38,713 nucleotides of DNA from a virus: positions 1 through 38,713 of the IMG/VR virus record IMGVR_UViG_3300029258_001256; one strand, given 5' to 3'. Both the position numbers and the translations under genes were made by a program. This document shows positions 28,610 through 38,565 of this stretch, piece by piece. The notes beneath the pieces were generated by a model. It was not told the DNA's origin, did not search any database, and worked only from the letters and a program-made list of their open reading frames with translations. Numbering within the stretch: the first letter of the stretch is position 1; every line of letters begins with the position of its first letter.

Positions 28610-29041
28610 CTATGCAATCACATCGACTACGAAGCCGGGGTAAAGCAGGGCATCATTGGCGCTGAGGCCAAGGCCGATGATGGTTGCGTTGTCGCCAGTA
28701 TCCCCACCAACCGTCTCAGAGATAGCACCATCTGTGCCGTTCTCAGCGCAGTAGAGCTTTGTTCCCAAGGCTCCACCTGTGTAACCGCCGACAACGGCAG
28801 CAGGGTAGGCCGTAATGACCTCCGCAGCCTCTCCGTCCTCGCCAGCTACCAGCCTGTGAACATAAGTCACACCAGTAGCATGACCGTTCACATGGCTATC
28901 AGATGGGCCAAGGTCGTCAAAGTTGTCCTCTGCAACGCCCAGGATGTCGCCACACTTACACGCCCTTGCGAGAGTGACACGGCATGGCAAAATCCCCTGC
29001 TTAATTACCCTTCCACCTGAAGTTGGTTCCGTGAACGCCAT
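28610..29041 (-). CDS. Capsid decoration or head-stabilising protein (143 aa)
   Basis: ATG 29041 has GGAGG 7 nt upstream and follows the major capsid gene by 80 bp. The protein is Gly/Ala/Asp-rich and beta-like: TSGGRVIKQGILPCRVTLAR, THAT-like DSHVNGHATGVTYVH, AGEDGEAAEVITAYPAAVVG, GDTGDNATIIGLGLSA. The pattern of short, compact beta strands and the place right after the major capsid protein fit a decoration protein such as DUF2190-type. Assignment is by style and position. Confidence 0.7.
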   Translation of the reverse strand: MAFTEPTSGGRVIKQGILPCRVTLARACKCGDILGVAEDNFDDLGPSDSHVNGHATGVTYVHRLVAGEDGEAAEVITAYPAAVVGGYTGGALGTKLYCAENGTDGAISETVGGDTGDNATIIGLGLSANDALLYPGFVVDVIA

Positions 29042-29123
29042 TTCAGTCCTCCATGATTCAAATTAGGGGCGATGATTTAGCTTCGGGACCAGGCTCACCA
29101 CCCCCGCAAAGCCTTTACTTCTC

Positions 29124-30110
29124 CTACGCATCAGTGGCGCCAATCAGCACGGCAACACCGGTAACTTGCTTCAAGGCAGCAGCGCAGTACATCTTGATCC
29201 TAGTGCGCGTTGCGTCCTTGGTTTCCAAGGAACCGAGGTCTTCTTGCTGAATACCACCGTTGATAAGGCCGAAGACCCCAGCATCCTCTCCCCACTTGAC
29301 CGCGAAGATGGGCGAGTTGTCATGGGTTCCTGCCCGTGCCTGACCGTAGCTGTAACTTGCGATGGCGCAAACAGAGGAGCTATTGTCATCGAGGTTGTCC
29401 ACGATGAAGTCGTTGATGAGAATTGGGATAGTGTCGTAGATTTCGATGAACTTGCCCCACTGGTCTTGCTCCACTCGCAGGTTCGTACCACTGGCCCTAG
29501 CCAGAGCGTTCAGCTTTCGGCGCGACCTTCTGCTCATAATCAGAGCATCGGGCTTACCTGGCTTCACAGCGTCAATAAGCTCATCCATGTTGTCCAGGCT
29601 GAGAGCCTGAGACGTGGCATGGGCAGCCACTACTGCGCTGTTGTTGATGGCATCGAGGTCGGTAGTTGAGGAACTTTCCACCTCAGCGATTAGCTGAAGC
29701 AGCCCCTTGAACTCTTTGGCATCCGGGGTGCTCGTGGTCCCGCCATAGATGAAGCTCTTTTCAAACGCATGGGCGATAGCCTTCGCCTTCAACTGGATCA
29801 CCGCAGCTTTGATGTCCTGTAGGTTCCCGAGGGTCTGCTTTGCAAACGTGTCCACATCGGCATCCCCACCGAGAATCACCAGGCTCGTGCTGCGCTGCGC
29901 CCAGGTGGGCGAACTCTCAACCCATGTGTCGCCAACGCCGTAATACTGAGCCCCAGCCAGTTCCGACTCAAGGTTGTACTTATAGGCGTTCCCTGACATC
30001 GGCAGGAAGGGCAACCGGGCCAGTATCGGGCTTTCCTTGACGATGGTTTCGGCAATACCCAAAGCAATCATGTCATTGCTTAGGTACTGGTACTCAACCA
30101 GCGTATTCAC
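29124..30110 (-). CDS. Major capsid protein (HK97 fold)
   Basis: A 328-residue capsid subunit. The N-terminal part (NTLVEYQYLSNDMIALGIAE) leads to the loop SGNAYKYNLESELAGAQYYG, the long spine-helix region (LGNLQDIKAAVIQLKAKAIA, HAFEKSFIYGG), the A-domain (DALIMSRRSRRKLNALARAS, DTIPILINDFI, ATRTRIKMYCAAALKQ). No delta domain precedes it, because a separate scaffold protein is upstream. The start is GTG 30110 with AAGGAGGTG 5 nt upstream; that sequence is half of a perfect hairpin (30118-30139). Confidence 0.9.
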   Translation of the reverse strand: MNTLVEYQYLSNDMIALGIAETIVKESPILARLPFLPMSGNAYKYNLESELAGAQYYGVGDTWVESSPTWAQRSTSLVILGGDADVDTFAKQTLGNLQDIKAAVIQLKAKAIAHAFEKSFIYGGTTSTPDAKEFKGLLQLIAEVESSSTTDLDAINNSAVVAAHATSQALSLDNMDELIDAVKPGKPDALIMSRRSRRKLNALARASGTNLRVEQDQWGKFIEIYDTIPILINDFIVDNLDDNSSSVCAIASYSYGQARAGTHDNSPIFAVKWGEDAGVFGLINGGIQQEDLGSLETKDATRTRIKMYCAAALKQVTGVAVLIGATDA

Positions 30111-30117
30111 TGTTTCA

Positions 30118-30139
30118 CCTCCTTAAAGGATTAAGGAGG
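30118..30139 (-). promoter_or_regulatory. Hairpin that hides the capsid-gene ribosome site
   Basis: Minus strand arms CCTCCTTAA and TTAAGGAGG form a perfect 9-bp stem with a TCCT loop. The second arm contains the Shine-Dalgarno AAGGAGG of the major capsid gene. The RNA could mask translation until a protein or the ribosome opens it. The 3' T-run needed for a terminator is missing. Confidence 0.75.
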
Positions 30140-30148
30140 CTTCTAGGA

Positions 30149-30886
30149 CTATTTCTGCGCTTCCTCCCGCCTTAGACCTTCCTGAATCTTCTGGAAAGCT
30201 GTCATGCTCCCCAAGTCAATCCCTCCACCAGTCCCAACACCAGACTCGAAGAGTGGCTTGGCTACCGGGGTCGTAGGTGGTGTAGCAGATGGCGCACCCC
30301 CACCAGCTTTCGCCAGCGTTTGAGCGAACACCGTCATCTGGTCTTCGTTCTCTGGGTTCAGGTTTGCCAGGGCTTCAGCGGAAACGCCATGCTCCCCGGC
30401 AATTCGATGCAAGGCGAAAAATCGGCGGTAGTTTCCTAACTCCTGACTATCTGCCTCAAACTCCAACTCCCTGAGCCCGAGTGTTTGTTCTCGAAGTCTC
30501 AGGTTGGCATCGCGGGCGCGGTAATCGCGCCTCTCTTTTGCAAGAGCCTGAAGGTCGGGATCTTTCCTTGCGCCTCTCTCTTCCTCATCATCGACTTGCG
30601 CCTGAAGCGTAGCGTTCTGTTGCCTCAACTGTTCGAGTTCGGCGTTGGCAAAAGGAACAAGTTTGAGCGTAGTCTTCATGGAAGCAATCTCTCTCCCTTG
30701 CTCGGTAAGCCGTTTCTGAAAGTCGCCAGTCGCAGCAGCAATCGCCTTGTCCAAGTCTTCCTGAAGGTACACTGTGACGGCAGGTTTGCCAGGAGACGGA
30801 GCCTTAGTAGCAGCAGGGGGGCCACCCTGGTCACTTCCGTTTGCAGGTTGGTTGCCCTGAGCCTTTGGGTCCTTGTCCTGTGTCAT
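30149..30886 (-). CDS. Scaffold protein (245 aa)
   Basis: ATG 30886 has AAGGAGG 6-7 nt upstream. The N-terminus is Pro/Gly-rich and disordered (GNQPANGSDQGGPPAATKAP). Residues 45-160 form a long coiled coil (LDKAIAAATGDFQKRLTEQG, LRQQNATLQAQVDDEEERGA, DLQALAKERRDYRARDANLR). A flexible Gly-rich end finishes with a helix (GSMTAFQKIQEGLRREEAQK). This composition and its place just upstream of the capsid gene are those of a scaffold; no protease is seen. Confidence 0.85.
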   Translation of the reverse strand: MTQDKDPKAQGNQPANGSDQGGPPAATKAPSPGKPAVTVYLQEDLDKAIAAATGDFQKRLTEQGREIASMKTTLKLVPFANAELEQLRQQNATLQAQVDDEEERGARKDPDLQALAKERRDYRARDANLRLREQTLGLRELEFEADSQELGNYRRFFALHRIAGEHGVSAEALANLNPENEDQMTVFAQTLAKAGGGAPSATPPTTPVAKPLFESGVGTGGGIDLGSMTAFQKIQEGLRREEAQK

Positions 30887-30924
30887 CCTATAACCTCCTT
30901 ATATTCACCGCCGTAGCGGTGGGA

Positions 30925-31122
30925 TTACATTTTTGAGAACCTTATTAGTCTCTCGATACCCAAGAGAAGTACCAAGAGGAAAAACACTAACTCAGAAATA
31001 CGAATAGCGATATTGGGTTCAGCAACCTTTACTGCATCCACAAACCACATACCAGCAAAGATAGCTGCCATTGTTCCCGATATAGTAACCAGCAGCGCCG
31101 AGGCAATGATGCTTCGCCACAT
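30925..31122 (-). CDS. Two-span membrane protein (65 aa)
   Basis: The ATG at 31122 (MWRSIIASALL) has GGAGG 5 nt upstream and is preferred to the TTG at 31134. Two hydrophobic segments (IIASALLVTISGTMAAIFAG and SELVFFLLVLLLGIERLI) flank a short charged loop, and the end is basic. The shape suits a holin or another small inner-membrane protein. It stands between the scaffold gene and the divergent micro membrane-protein operon. Confidence 0.75.
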   Translation of the reverse strand: MWRSIIASALLVTISGTMAAIFAGMWFVDAVKVAEPNIAIRISELVFFLLVLLLGIERLIRFSKM

Positions 31123-31135
31123 GACGTCCTCCAAT

Positions 31136-31166
31136 TTGGATAGTTCTTGACAGGTCGTGATATAAT
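31136..31166 (+). promoter_or_regulatory. Promoter of the micro membrane-protein operon
   Basis: Consensus TATAAT (31161-31166) preceded by TGA, an extended -10. A weak -35 TTGGAT is 19 bp upstream (31136-31141); a TTGACA at 31147-31152 is too close. The start falls on the GTG at 31173, so the mRNA is probably leaderless. Confidence 0.6.
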
Positions 31167-31172
31167 GACGGC

Positions 31173-31268
31173 GTGAGAAAGGGCATTGATGTTGCTCTCA
31201 CAATAGTCGCTGTGAGCCTGATAGCCTTCGGTCTTATCTGCGGTATTCAGGCAATGATAGGTTTGTGA
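31173..31268 (+). CDS. 31-aa membrane peptide (first of three)
   Basis: GTG 31173 sits at the predicted transcription start. It encodes MRKGIDVALTIVAVSLIAFG and LICGIQAMIGL: a short basic start and one membrane span. Its stop overlaps the next ATG (TGATG). It lies on the plus strand, opposite to the structural genes. Possible roles are lysis control, superinfection exclusion or lysogenic conversion; none can be chosen from sequence. Confidence 0.6.
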   Translation: MRKGIDVALTIVAVSLIAFGLICGIQAMIGL

Positions 31269-31444
31269 TGAGGAAAGTCATCGGCTGGCTTGTTCTTTGC
31301 CTCGGGATCCTGGTTATCATGCCCGGTGGTGCGATTGCCAGCGATCTCGGTATTCCCGCGCCGTTATCAATAGCTATAGGTGTGGGAGTGGCCCTTATTC
31401 TCAGCGGGTGGTTTCTATCTCATCCTAAGAGGAAAGAGATATGA
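31268..31444 (+). CDS. 58-aa two-span membrane protein (second of three)
   Basis: ATG 31268 overlaps the previous TGA. The protein has two hydrophobic segments (VIGWLVLCLGILVIM and LSIAIGVGVALILSGWFL) separated by a short loop with IASDLG, and a basic end (HPKRKEI). It overlaps the third gene as ATGA, so all three are translationally coupled. Topology suggests both ends in the cytoplasm (positive-inside rule). No family recognised. Confidence 0.65.
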   Translation: MRKVIGWLVLCLGILVIMPGGAIASDLGIPAPLSIAIGVGVALILSGWFLSHPKRKEI

Positions 31445-31581
31445 AAAAAGCAGCGTGGTTCAGCTTCAGGGTATTCCTCGGCATCGCCTTCTGGGGCGTG
31501 GTGATCCTTCACGTCCTGTGGTTCTTTCAGGTCGGCTTCTTCGGTGACTTTGACTTTGGCCCCTTCTGGGTGAAGACCTAG
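31441..31581 (+). CDS. 46-aa aromatic membrane protein (third of three)
   Basis: ATG 31441 overlaps the preceding stop. The sequence starts MKKAAWFSFRVFLGIAFWG, has one membrane span rich in Trp and Phe, and ends with an aromatic, Gly/Asp segment (GFFGDFDFGPFWVKT). Eleven of 46 residues are Phe. Its stop TAG overlaps the stop of the giant gene on the other strand; both use the palindrome CTAG at 31578-31581. Unknown function. Confidence 0.6.
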   Translation: MKKAAWFSFRVFLGIAFWGVVILHVLWFFQVGFFGDFDFGPFWVKT

Positions 31582-34500
31582 AACTCCCTACCAGCGTGTT
31601 CCTCCATCTCCTCTAACCACTCAGGCTTGTCGGTAGGAGTCTTTGGTCTGCTAGAGAAGTCGCAGCGGTCAGTACCATATACCCTCTTGTATCCCTTCGC
31701 CGTCACCAGCCAGTCATCGAGAGCCTTGTTTTGACAGCGAAACTCCAACCGGGGTCTGCCCGTACCCTGCTTCTCGTACTGAAGGAACAACCCCCAGACT
31801 TCCTTAGTCGGTACTTTGCTAAAGTCCTTCGGCTCCCACTCAAGCAAGGAAAGTGCAGCCTGGTAAAAGTCAGGGTTGTCTTGCAGGAACCACTCTTGGG
31901 CGTAACCAGACGTAGGCAGCTTGTAGTATTCCACATACGTTTCAACCATCTCATCGGCAAACCCGTGCTGATAAGCGTCCCGCCTACGCCGATCATCGGC
32001 GTACTGCGGATTCTGTGAAAGGAATAGCTCTCTGGCCTCTCGCCTTTGCCCCTCATCCTCGATGTAAAACTCAGACTCCCTATCGCCAAAGCCATCATAC
32101 TGAGCATCTAGCCCTCGCCACTCGACACTGAGGCGCAACGCCTCGGGATGAGCGTCTATCTCTTGCCAGCCCCACTCTTCCTGACCCCACGCGTCCCACT
32201 CAGGATGCTCCAACCTGAATAGCCGTGCCTCGGCACTACTACCACCAAACTCAAGAGACACCTTATTGTATTCAAAATATGGCTCTATCAGGCTTTGCGG
32301 TGGCAAGCCGAGCCCCAACTGTCCCAGCGGAAAGCCGTACTCCGCTGCTCGGGAGACGAGGATATCGTAGGCTTCCATACTCTGCAATTTCCCACCATAG
32401 CCCCAGAGGGCTAACATAGCATCCGCTTCAGGATTCTTTAACCTGAACTCAGCGCGCCAGTCCTTAGTCAAGTCAGGGTGGCTCTCGATAAAGGCTTCCC
32501 GCGCCTCATCGGTTTCCAATGCCTGATACTCTCGCCACAGCGAAACATACCTTGTGGGAATGTTGCCATCAGCCACATCTTGCTCGTCCATCTGTATAAT
32601 AGGCTTGTAGGGCAACTGCCAATAGCTTCTGCCCAGCTTGTCCTTATCCTCAGCCAGAGCAACCAGAGCAGGGTGCATCCCCTCAAGTAGTCTCTTCTGG
32701 GAATACATCTCCCTGATGATCTGGTAATAATCTGCGCCCCACTTCTGAATGAAGCCGTCAATAGCCTTGTCTCTCGCGTCCCAATCGTAATCGCCTTTCT
32801 CATCCTGATACTCGGCGAACATAATCTCTATGTATTCAGCCAAGACCATATCTGCCTCAAACAGATACTTGTCGCCCTTCTCCTTCTGCTTCTCGAAGTA
32901 GTCATAAATCCACTGATAGGCCGGGGTATCTTCCATCGTATCGAGGGCAGTACCGTACTGGCTTCCATCCTCTGCCCACATTTCTCTCAACTCCCGCGTA
33001 TCCAGTTCACCAGCCAAAACCCTCTCTATCAGGCTATGACCAGACTGGTAATAGGCATCCCGTTCTGCCTCCTGCTGCTGGGTCCAATCCTTCCAATGGT
33101 CGCTCTGCCGTAGCTCGCTGTCAGCCTGAGCTTCCACATAGGCATCATAGAGTTCCGGGTAGCGGTGAAGCAGGTTTATCTTCTGTATCTTGGTCAGGTG
33201 CGCCCACTTCAGCTTGCCGTCTTTCCACGCGTCCCTCTGCTTGGCATCCAGTTCTTCCACAGGGAGACGGGGGATATACTTATTGGCAACGTCATAGAAC
33301 CTCTGCCAAGCGTACTCAGGATTTACCCGCAGCCCGAATAGCTCGCCAAGGACCCAAGATGCCGTCTCCAAAGCATCCTCTGGAACCTCGTAGTCTCCGC
33401 GCAACTGCGGGATGAGAGGATTGATAGATTGCTCAACCCAAATGGGCTGAAGCAGCTTAATCAAATACTGCCCATACTCTTCCGGCGTTTCTATCGGGTA
33501 GCCGAGGAAGTCCCTGCCTGTTGCCAGTTCATAAACTGTGCTGGTCAATGCTGCCGATCTGCTATATTGCCAAGCAATCGTAGGATTGTCCTGCTTGTTC
33601 AAACTGCCGTGCTTGAGTATGCGGATTAGGTCAATGCGTTCCCTCTCTCCAACCTCGTTAATCGTGGCTGCAACATTCCCTAGTAGCCTCATAAGCCCAT
33701 AGATACCGCCACCGATGCCGTAGGAGGTATCGCCAATTTGCAGCGACATAAATTTGGCCGTTGGATTCCAAGACCAGTCGCCAGTGATGGGGTCGTGGAC
33801 AATGCCAAAGCCCTCCATCACTATGTCCCAGGCCTCGTCATCATCCATGCCTTCGAGCTTACAGATGGCAAATTGTATGCCCACGAAGAAAGCCGAGCCA
33901 GCAACCACGAACCCACCAATCGCCCTTCTAGCCATCGAGCCACTATAGCCACCCCTGAATATATCTGCCACCAGCGTCATGTAAGAGTAGGTGTAGGCCA
34001 TCGAGAACAGAATCCATGATTGCTGAAGCTGTCTGACCGTCATCGGCACACCGAGGGCTCGAGGATCTGCGATGCCCGTCACTAGGTCAAGGTGGCGAGC
34101 AAGCTCAAACTCCTTGCCCTTCTCGATGGCTTTGGGCGAGAGGATTTCCCAGAACCGGTCCCGAACTATCTCACCCCCGGTGAAGAACGCTACCTCTGCC
34201 CTCTGATATGGGGTTAGTGGTATCGCCCTCAATGCCTGTTCCCCCATTCTGGCTATTCGCCCTTTGCCTACTACCGCCTCCATCTCTTGAAAGAAGAACA
34301 CTGCCCTTGAGCTACCGCCACAGGCTATGCGCTGCATCGCCATCTCTTTGTTCTTTTCCATGAACCTTGCCATGATGCCGGGATTAAAGAACGCGCCTAT
34401 CTGCTCGAAGAAGCACTTATACCACGCTCCCATCATCCGAGCCCCTTTCGGTGGGTCAAAAACTAGATAGGCATGAGCAAGACCCCAAGAGAGTGTGCCT

Positions 34501-37500
34501 TGAATCGCTGGCTGAGAGAAGTCCAGCGCAGCCTTGACAATCCTCATTAAGCCCGATACATCAGCAAAAGGTTGAAGCCAGTCCTGACCCTCTTTATGCC
34601 CGAAGAACTTGTTGAAGGCATCTATAAAGTCCTGATCGTACTTCCTGCCCTGTGCAAACGGATGCTGAATAAAGCCCTCATCAATCCCAGGCTGCTTTAC
34701 TTGCTCCATCCTGTATTTGCGCTCTGCCCTGGCTTGCCAATACGGTATCTTCCTCGCCTCAGCAATGTCCTTGACCTCTTTCCGCAGAGCTACGAGCGCA
34801 GCCTTGCGCTCCTTTGCTGTCCTCTCGGCTGGGACTTCGTAGGAGACTCTGACCACCTGAGTATCACCCTCTAGTCCTTTTACACCTTCGACCTTCGGCT
34901 TGATAGCCACCGGCAACTCGCTCTCAGGCAACCCCGCTGCCTTCCAAGCGTCAACCAGCTTGGCATAATCGTCCATTGAAATCTGTGTTACTTCACCTTT
35001 GCCCTTCGGCTGGACAGGCTGGGCATAGCCAAACATATCTTGCTGCATCCCACCTTCAGGCGCACCGGATTCGGGTACTTCAGGCGTTGGCTCGAACTGA
35101 GGGATGAACTCGGGGTCGGTGTCCACCTCGTCCAGCACCCCCACCATCCGCTTGATACCCTCTTGCCTGTCCCTCGCTATCTTTACCAAGACACGCAAAT
35201 CCCTGGCCTGGACTTTCATCTTGGCAATGGACTCAAGATGATTGATGAACTCTTGCTCGCTCATACCGAAGTGTTCAGCAAGCTCGTCAACAACATACTC
35301 CCACCTGACACGGCCCTCTAGGGTCAGGACGTTGGGCAGGATCTCTCCACCCATAAGGACTAGCTCGGCTTGCTTTTTGGTGAGAGTTTCAGGCCACTTG
35401 CCATGTACCAGCAGACTAACGAGGGAAATGGAGGATGACCTTTTCACCCCCTTCTTTGTGACAAAGGTTCGTCTCCCCCTATATACGGCTACGGGATCTG
35501 TCCTCAAATACTCTTGGATGCTGTCTAGCTCTGCTTCCTGCTCTCCTACCATCTGGACAATATCTGCCAACTGGTCCTGCATAGTCGCCCGGAAAGCCAA
35601 GCGGTCTTCGTAGTCCATCAGGCGAAAAGCCTCAGTCAGCTTTACACTATCAGGGACTTCACCCCTCTCCATCTTCTGAATAGCAGCAGCATCTATTTCC
35701 TTCTGCTTTAATTGTTCCTGCAAAGCCTGAATGACCTGTTTTGTTTGAGACAGAAGTTGCCGTAGCTGCTTCTCTGCGGTAACAGGCTCGGTGACGAGCG
35801 CCCTGAACCTTCTGCCGTGTTCAGGGAACCGCCTCTCGATAGCATCGAGCGTTTGCTTCGGCAGCACCTCACCCCTGATAGCTCGGTTGATCTTGTCTTG
35901 AAAAGCCTTAGCATCAGCCAACTCCTCGGCGGTCACTACCGCCCTCTCAACAGCTTCAGGGTATCTCCTCAGCAGTTCCTCGCTCGGCAGAACACCCATC
36001 TTAGCCAGAGGCTCTAATTCCTTTGCAAGATACTTCTCAAACCGAGCATCAGCTATCTTGCTAAACGCCTCTTCTATAAAGGCAGCAACGGAGTCAGCGG
36101 GGTTTCGCCCATAGAGGATACCCCACGCTATGCCCTCAGCCATCGTTGGCGCTTGGCGGTGCATCTCGTATGATTTCTTACCACCTATGCGCCCCCGGCG
36201 TACCCCGGCCCTACCGCGCACCATAGTCAGTTCGCCTTCGGGATCATATTTGCCCACGACAATACGCTTCAGCCACCAGTCTTCAGTGACGCTCTCAGGC
36301 GCTACCCCCTCAGCTTCGAGCATTTTGAGAACTGCCATGTTTATCCTATGGACAAGATACACATAAGCAGATTGTTTCTTTGTGAGATTATACTTCTCAG
36401 GATGAGTGAAAATGTCTTCTATCGTGCCGTCTGCATCTTCAGCTATCCGCTTCACCTTTGACGCTGGGGCTACAGCTTGCTTGTTAAACCCGAAGAGCTT
36501 GACGGGGTTGGAATCTACTGCCATCATTCGCCAGTTTGTGACCGCACTAGCGCCTTCGCCTTTTCTATTTACCTCGGCATGGAGGAACTTACCGCGCCCA
36601 GCTATATCCTCGATGGCCTCTGACTGCCTTCTGACCAGTATCCTCTTGCCGAATACCCACTCAATAGGGGGTCTGAGAACACGGGTCTTCGCAGTAAGCC
36701 TCAAGGCTTCTCTCTGCCAGGAGTCGGTCATAATGCCGTCAAGGATTTTCTCTGAGTCGGGGATCTCCATGAGCACCGGGGGCTCTTGCTCTGGAACCTC
36801 TATCGAGGTTGCAATCTCCCTCAACTCGTCCATCGTGTTAGTAATACTCTCCATTCCCTCAGCAGTTTCAGCTATCCGGTTCAACGTCTCTGTCTCTGCC
36901 TCTGCCTCCGATGCACCGCCCTCTATTAACTCAGCCTTAATCCGTTCATATTCAGCCCTGAGATCAGGGGAGAAGTCCCGCTTGACCCTCTCTGTCAGAA
37001 CTGTCCAGACACTACCAGCACCGCCAAGGCCCATACCGAAGATAGCACCAATCGCCATCGCCTCGCTCATCTGGGCATCCAGCGCCGTCTCCTCACCGAG
37101 CGCCCTACGCTGCACCATCTCCTGAAAGCCCTCCTCGCCAGCCTCCAAAGCGCCAACGCCAGTGATCTTTCCCCCTGCAAGTGTTATCGCACCCAAGCGA
37201 GTGTTTGAAAAGCTCCTGATGATTTTCCCCCCGCCTTTAAGTGGTGCAAACGCAGCAGCGAACTCCACTGCGTCCATGCCAACGAGGGCAAGATTATGCT
37301 CAAAGGTACTCCGCGCAGCGCTCGCAGCCTCCTCCTCGCTCATCCCTTGCTGTAGCGCTTGCTCGTACGCCCCGGCTGCTTCAAACGCACTCTCTATTGG
37401 CCTAGAAACTGATGCAGCCCCCAAAGCACCCAGAACAACCCTACCGAAAGAACCGAGGCCCAGCGCTATAGCACCAGCCACACCAGCCACACCCCCGACA

Positions 37501-38563
37501 AGCGCTGCCGGGATGAGACTTAGCGTGAATGGAACTGCCCTTGTGACTGAGGTTGCCCACCACTCAGGGTCTAAAACACTTTGCCAGCCAAAGTCACCGG
37601 GGTCTTCAGGGGGGATAAAGTGGGAGCGCATGAAATCGCCAAGCTCTTTAGCCTGTTTGCCCAGCCAATCCGCACCAGCCCAATCAAAAATCTGACCAGT
37701 AGCAGAGACAATATCGCCAACCCCTGCGTAGAAACTCGACTTTACCTTCTCCCATAGCGAAGCCGACTTGTAGCCAGGGACAATCTCGGCTATTTCTTTT
37801 CCGCTAAAGCCGAACCTGCGGAGCTTCTTTTCAGCAGTCTCAGGATGCTCCTCGATAAAATCCCAAATCGCATTGACCTTCGCCTCATCAGACCAGTCAG
37901 CCCAAGCCTCTTCGCCCGGAACTTCTGTCTGCCATTTGCCCTCAATAAACTCAACCCCGATATCCTTCGGCGCGACCTCCCACTTGACAGTATCCCAGAA
38001 CATCGGGATCAGGTAAGGCTCGATACTTTGCCTGTTAATCTCCCCTTCCGGCATGACGGCGAGGGCTTCCAACTCCTCAGCCGTATATTTCTCACCTGTG
38101 GGGCTAACGAGGAAAGCCTGATAGCCCACTTCAGTATCAGGGGCAGATGCAATCTCGACACCCCATCCCTCGTCAAGATCCAACCCGTATTGCTTAGCCT
38201 CCTCAGCGGTCAGCGTAAAGGATGAACCCTCCGGCACGGCTCCTGCTTGCGCCGGGGCTTGTGTAGGCTGTAACTGCTCCTGCGTGAACTGCTTGCCCTG
38301 TGGAGAGATATACGTTCCACCCTCTGTAATCTTCCACCTGTCAGGGGTGAAATAAGCAATATCATAGGGCTTATCTTCTCTGCCTGTAGGGGTTAGCTCA
38401 AGCTCCCAGCCAGAAGGTATCTCAATGCCCCAATCGAATCGGCAGCCTGAAACTGAGTCAGGCGGATAGGCTTCTCTCGCAGCTTCGGCTTCGCCTGGGT
38501 CTTCTGGTAAAGCTCCTCTATCCGTTCTGGTGAAACATCCTTAAAAAAGTTTGGAAACGTCAT
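31578..38563 (-). CDS. Giant virion/polyvalent protein, about 2,328 aa, N-terminal frameshift
   Basis: An uninterrupted frame runs from 38237 (GTG) to 31578, 2,219 residues. It is open further upstream with protein-like sequence (GWELELTPTGRED, GGTYISPQGKQFT). A good start, ATG 38563 (MTFPNFFKDVSPERIEEL), just after the previous gene, is in another frame: one missing base near 38490-38510 would join them. Parts, numbered from 38237: paired 'WELEL/WGVEI' beta units at the start; a hydrophobic Gly/Ala region (about 236-275); helical blocks typical of large polyvalent or internal virion proteins (300-1400); a second hydrophobic helix (about 1435-1465); and from about 1890 five or more 'R..F...NP...W' units. 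Likely ejected with DNA or in the head interior. Confidence 0.75.
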
Positions 38564-38565
38564 CC

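Noticed and set aside
31147-31166. TTGACA and TATAAT pair as a standard promoter
   Set aside because: The spacer is only 8 bp; the extended -10 with a weak -35 further upstream is more likely.
36406-37125. Plus-strand 239-codon frame opposite the giant gene
   Set aside because: Antisense shadow rich in Ser/Ile/Ala, with no Shine-Dalgarno site, inside a strongly supported minus-strand gene.
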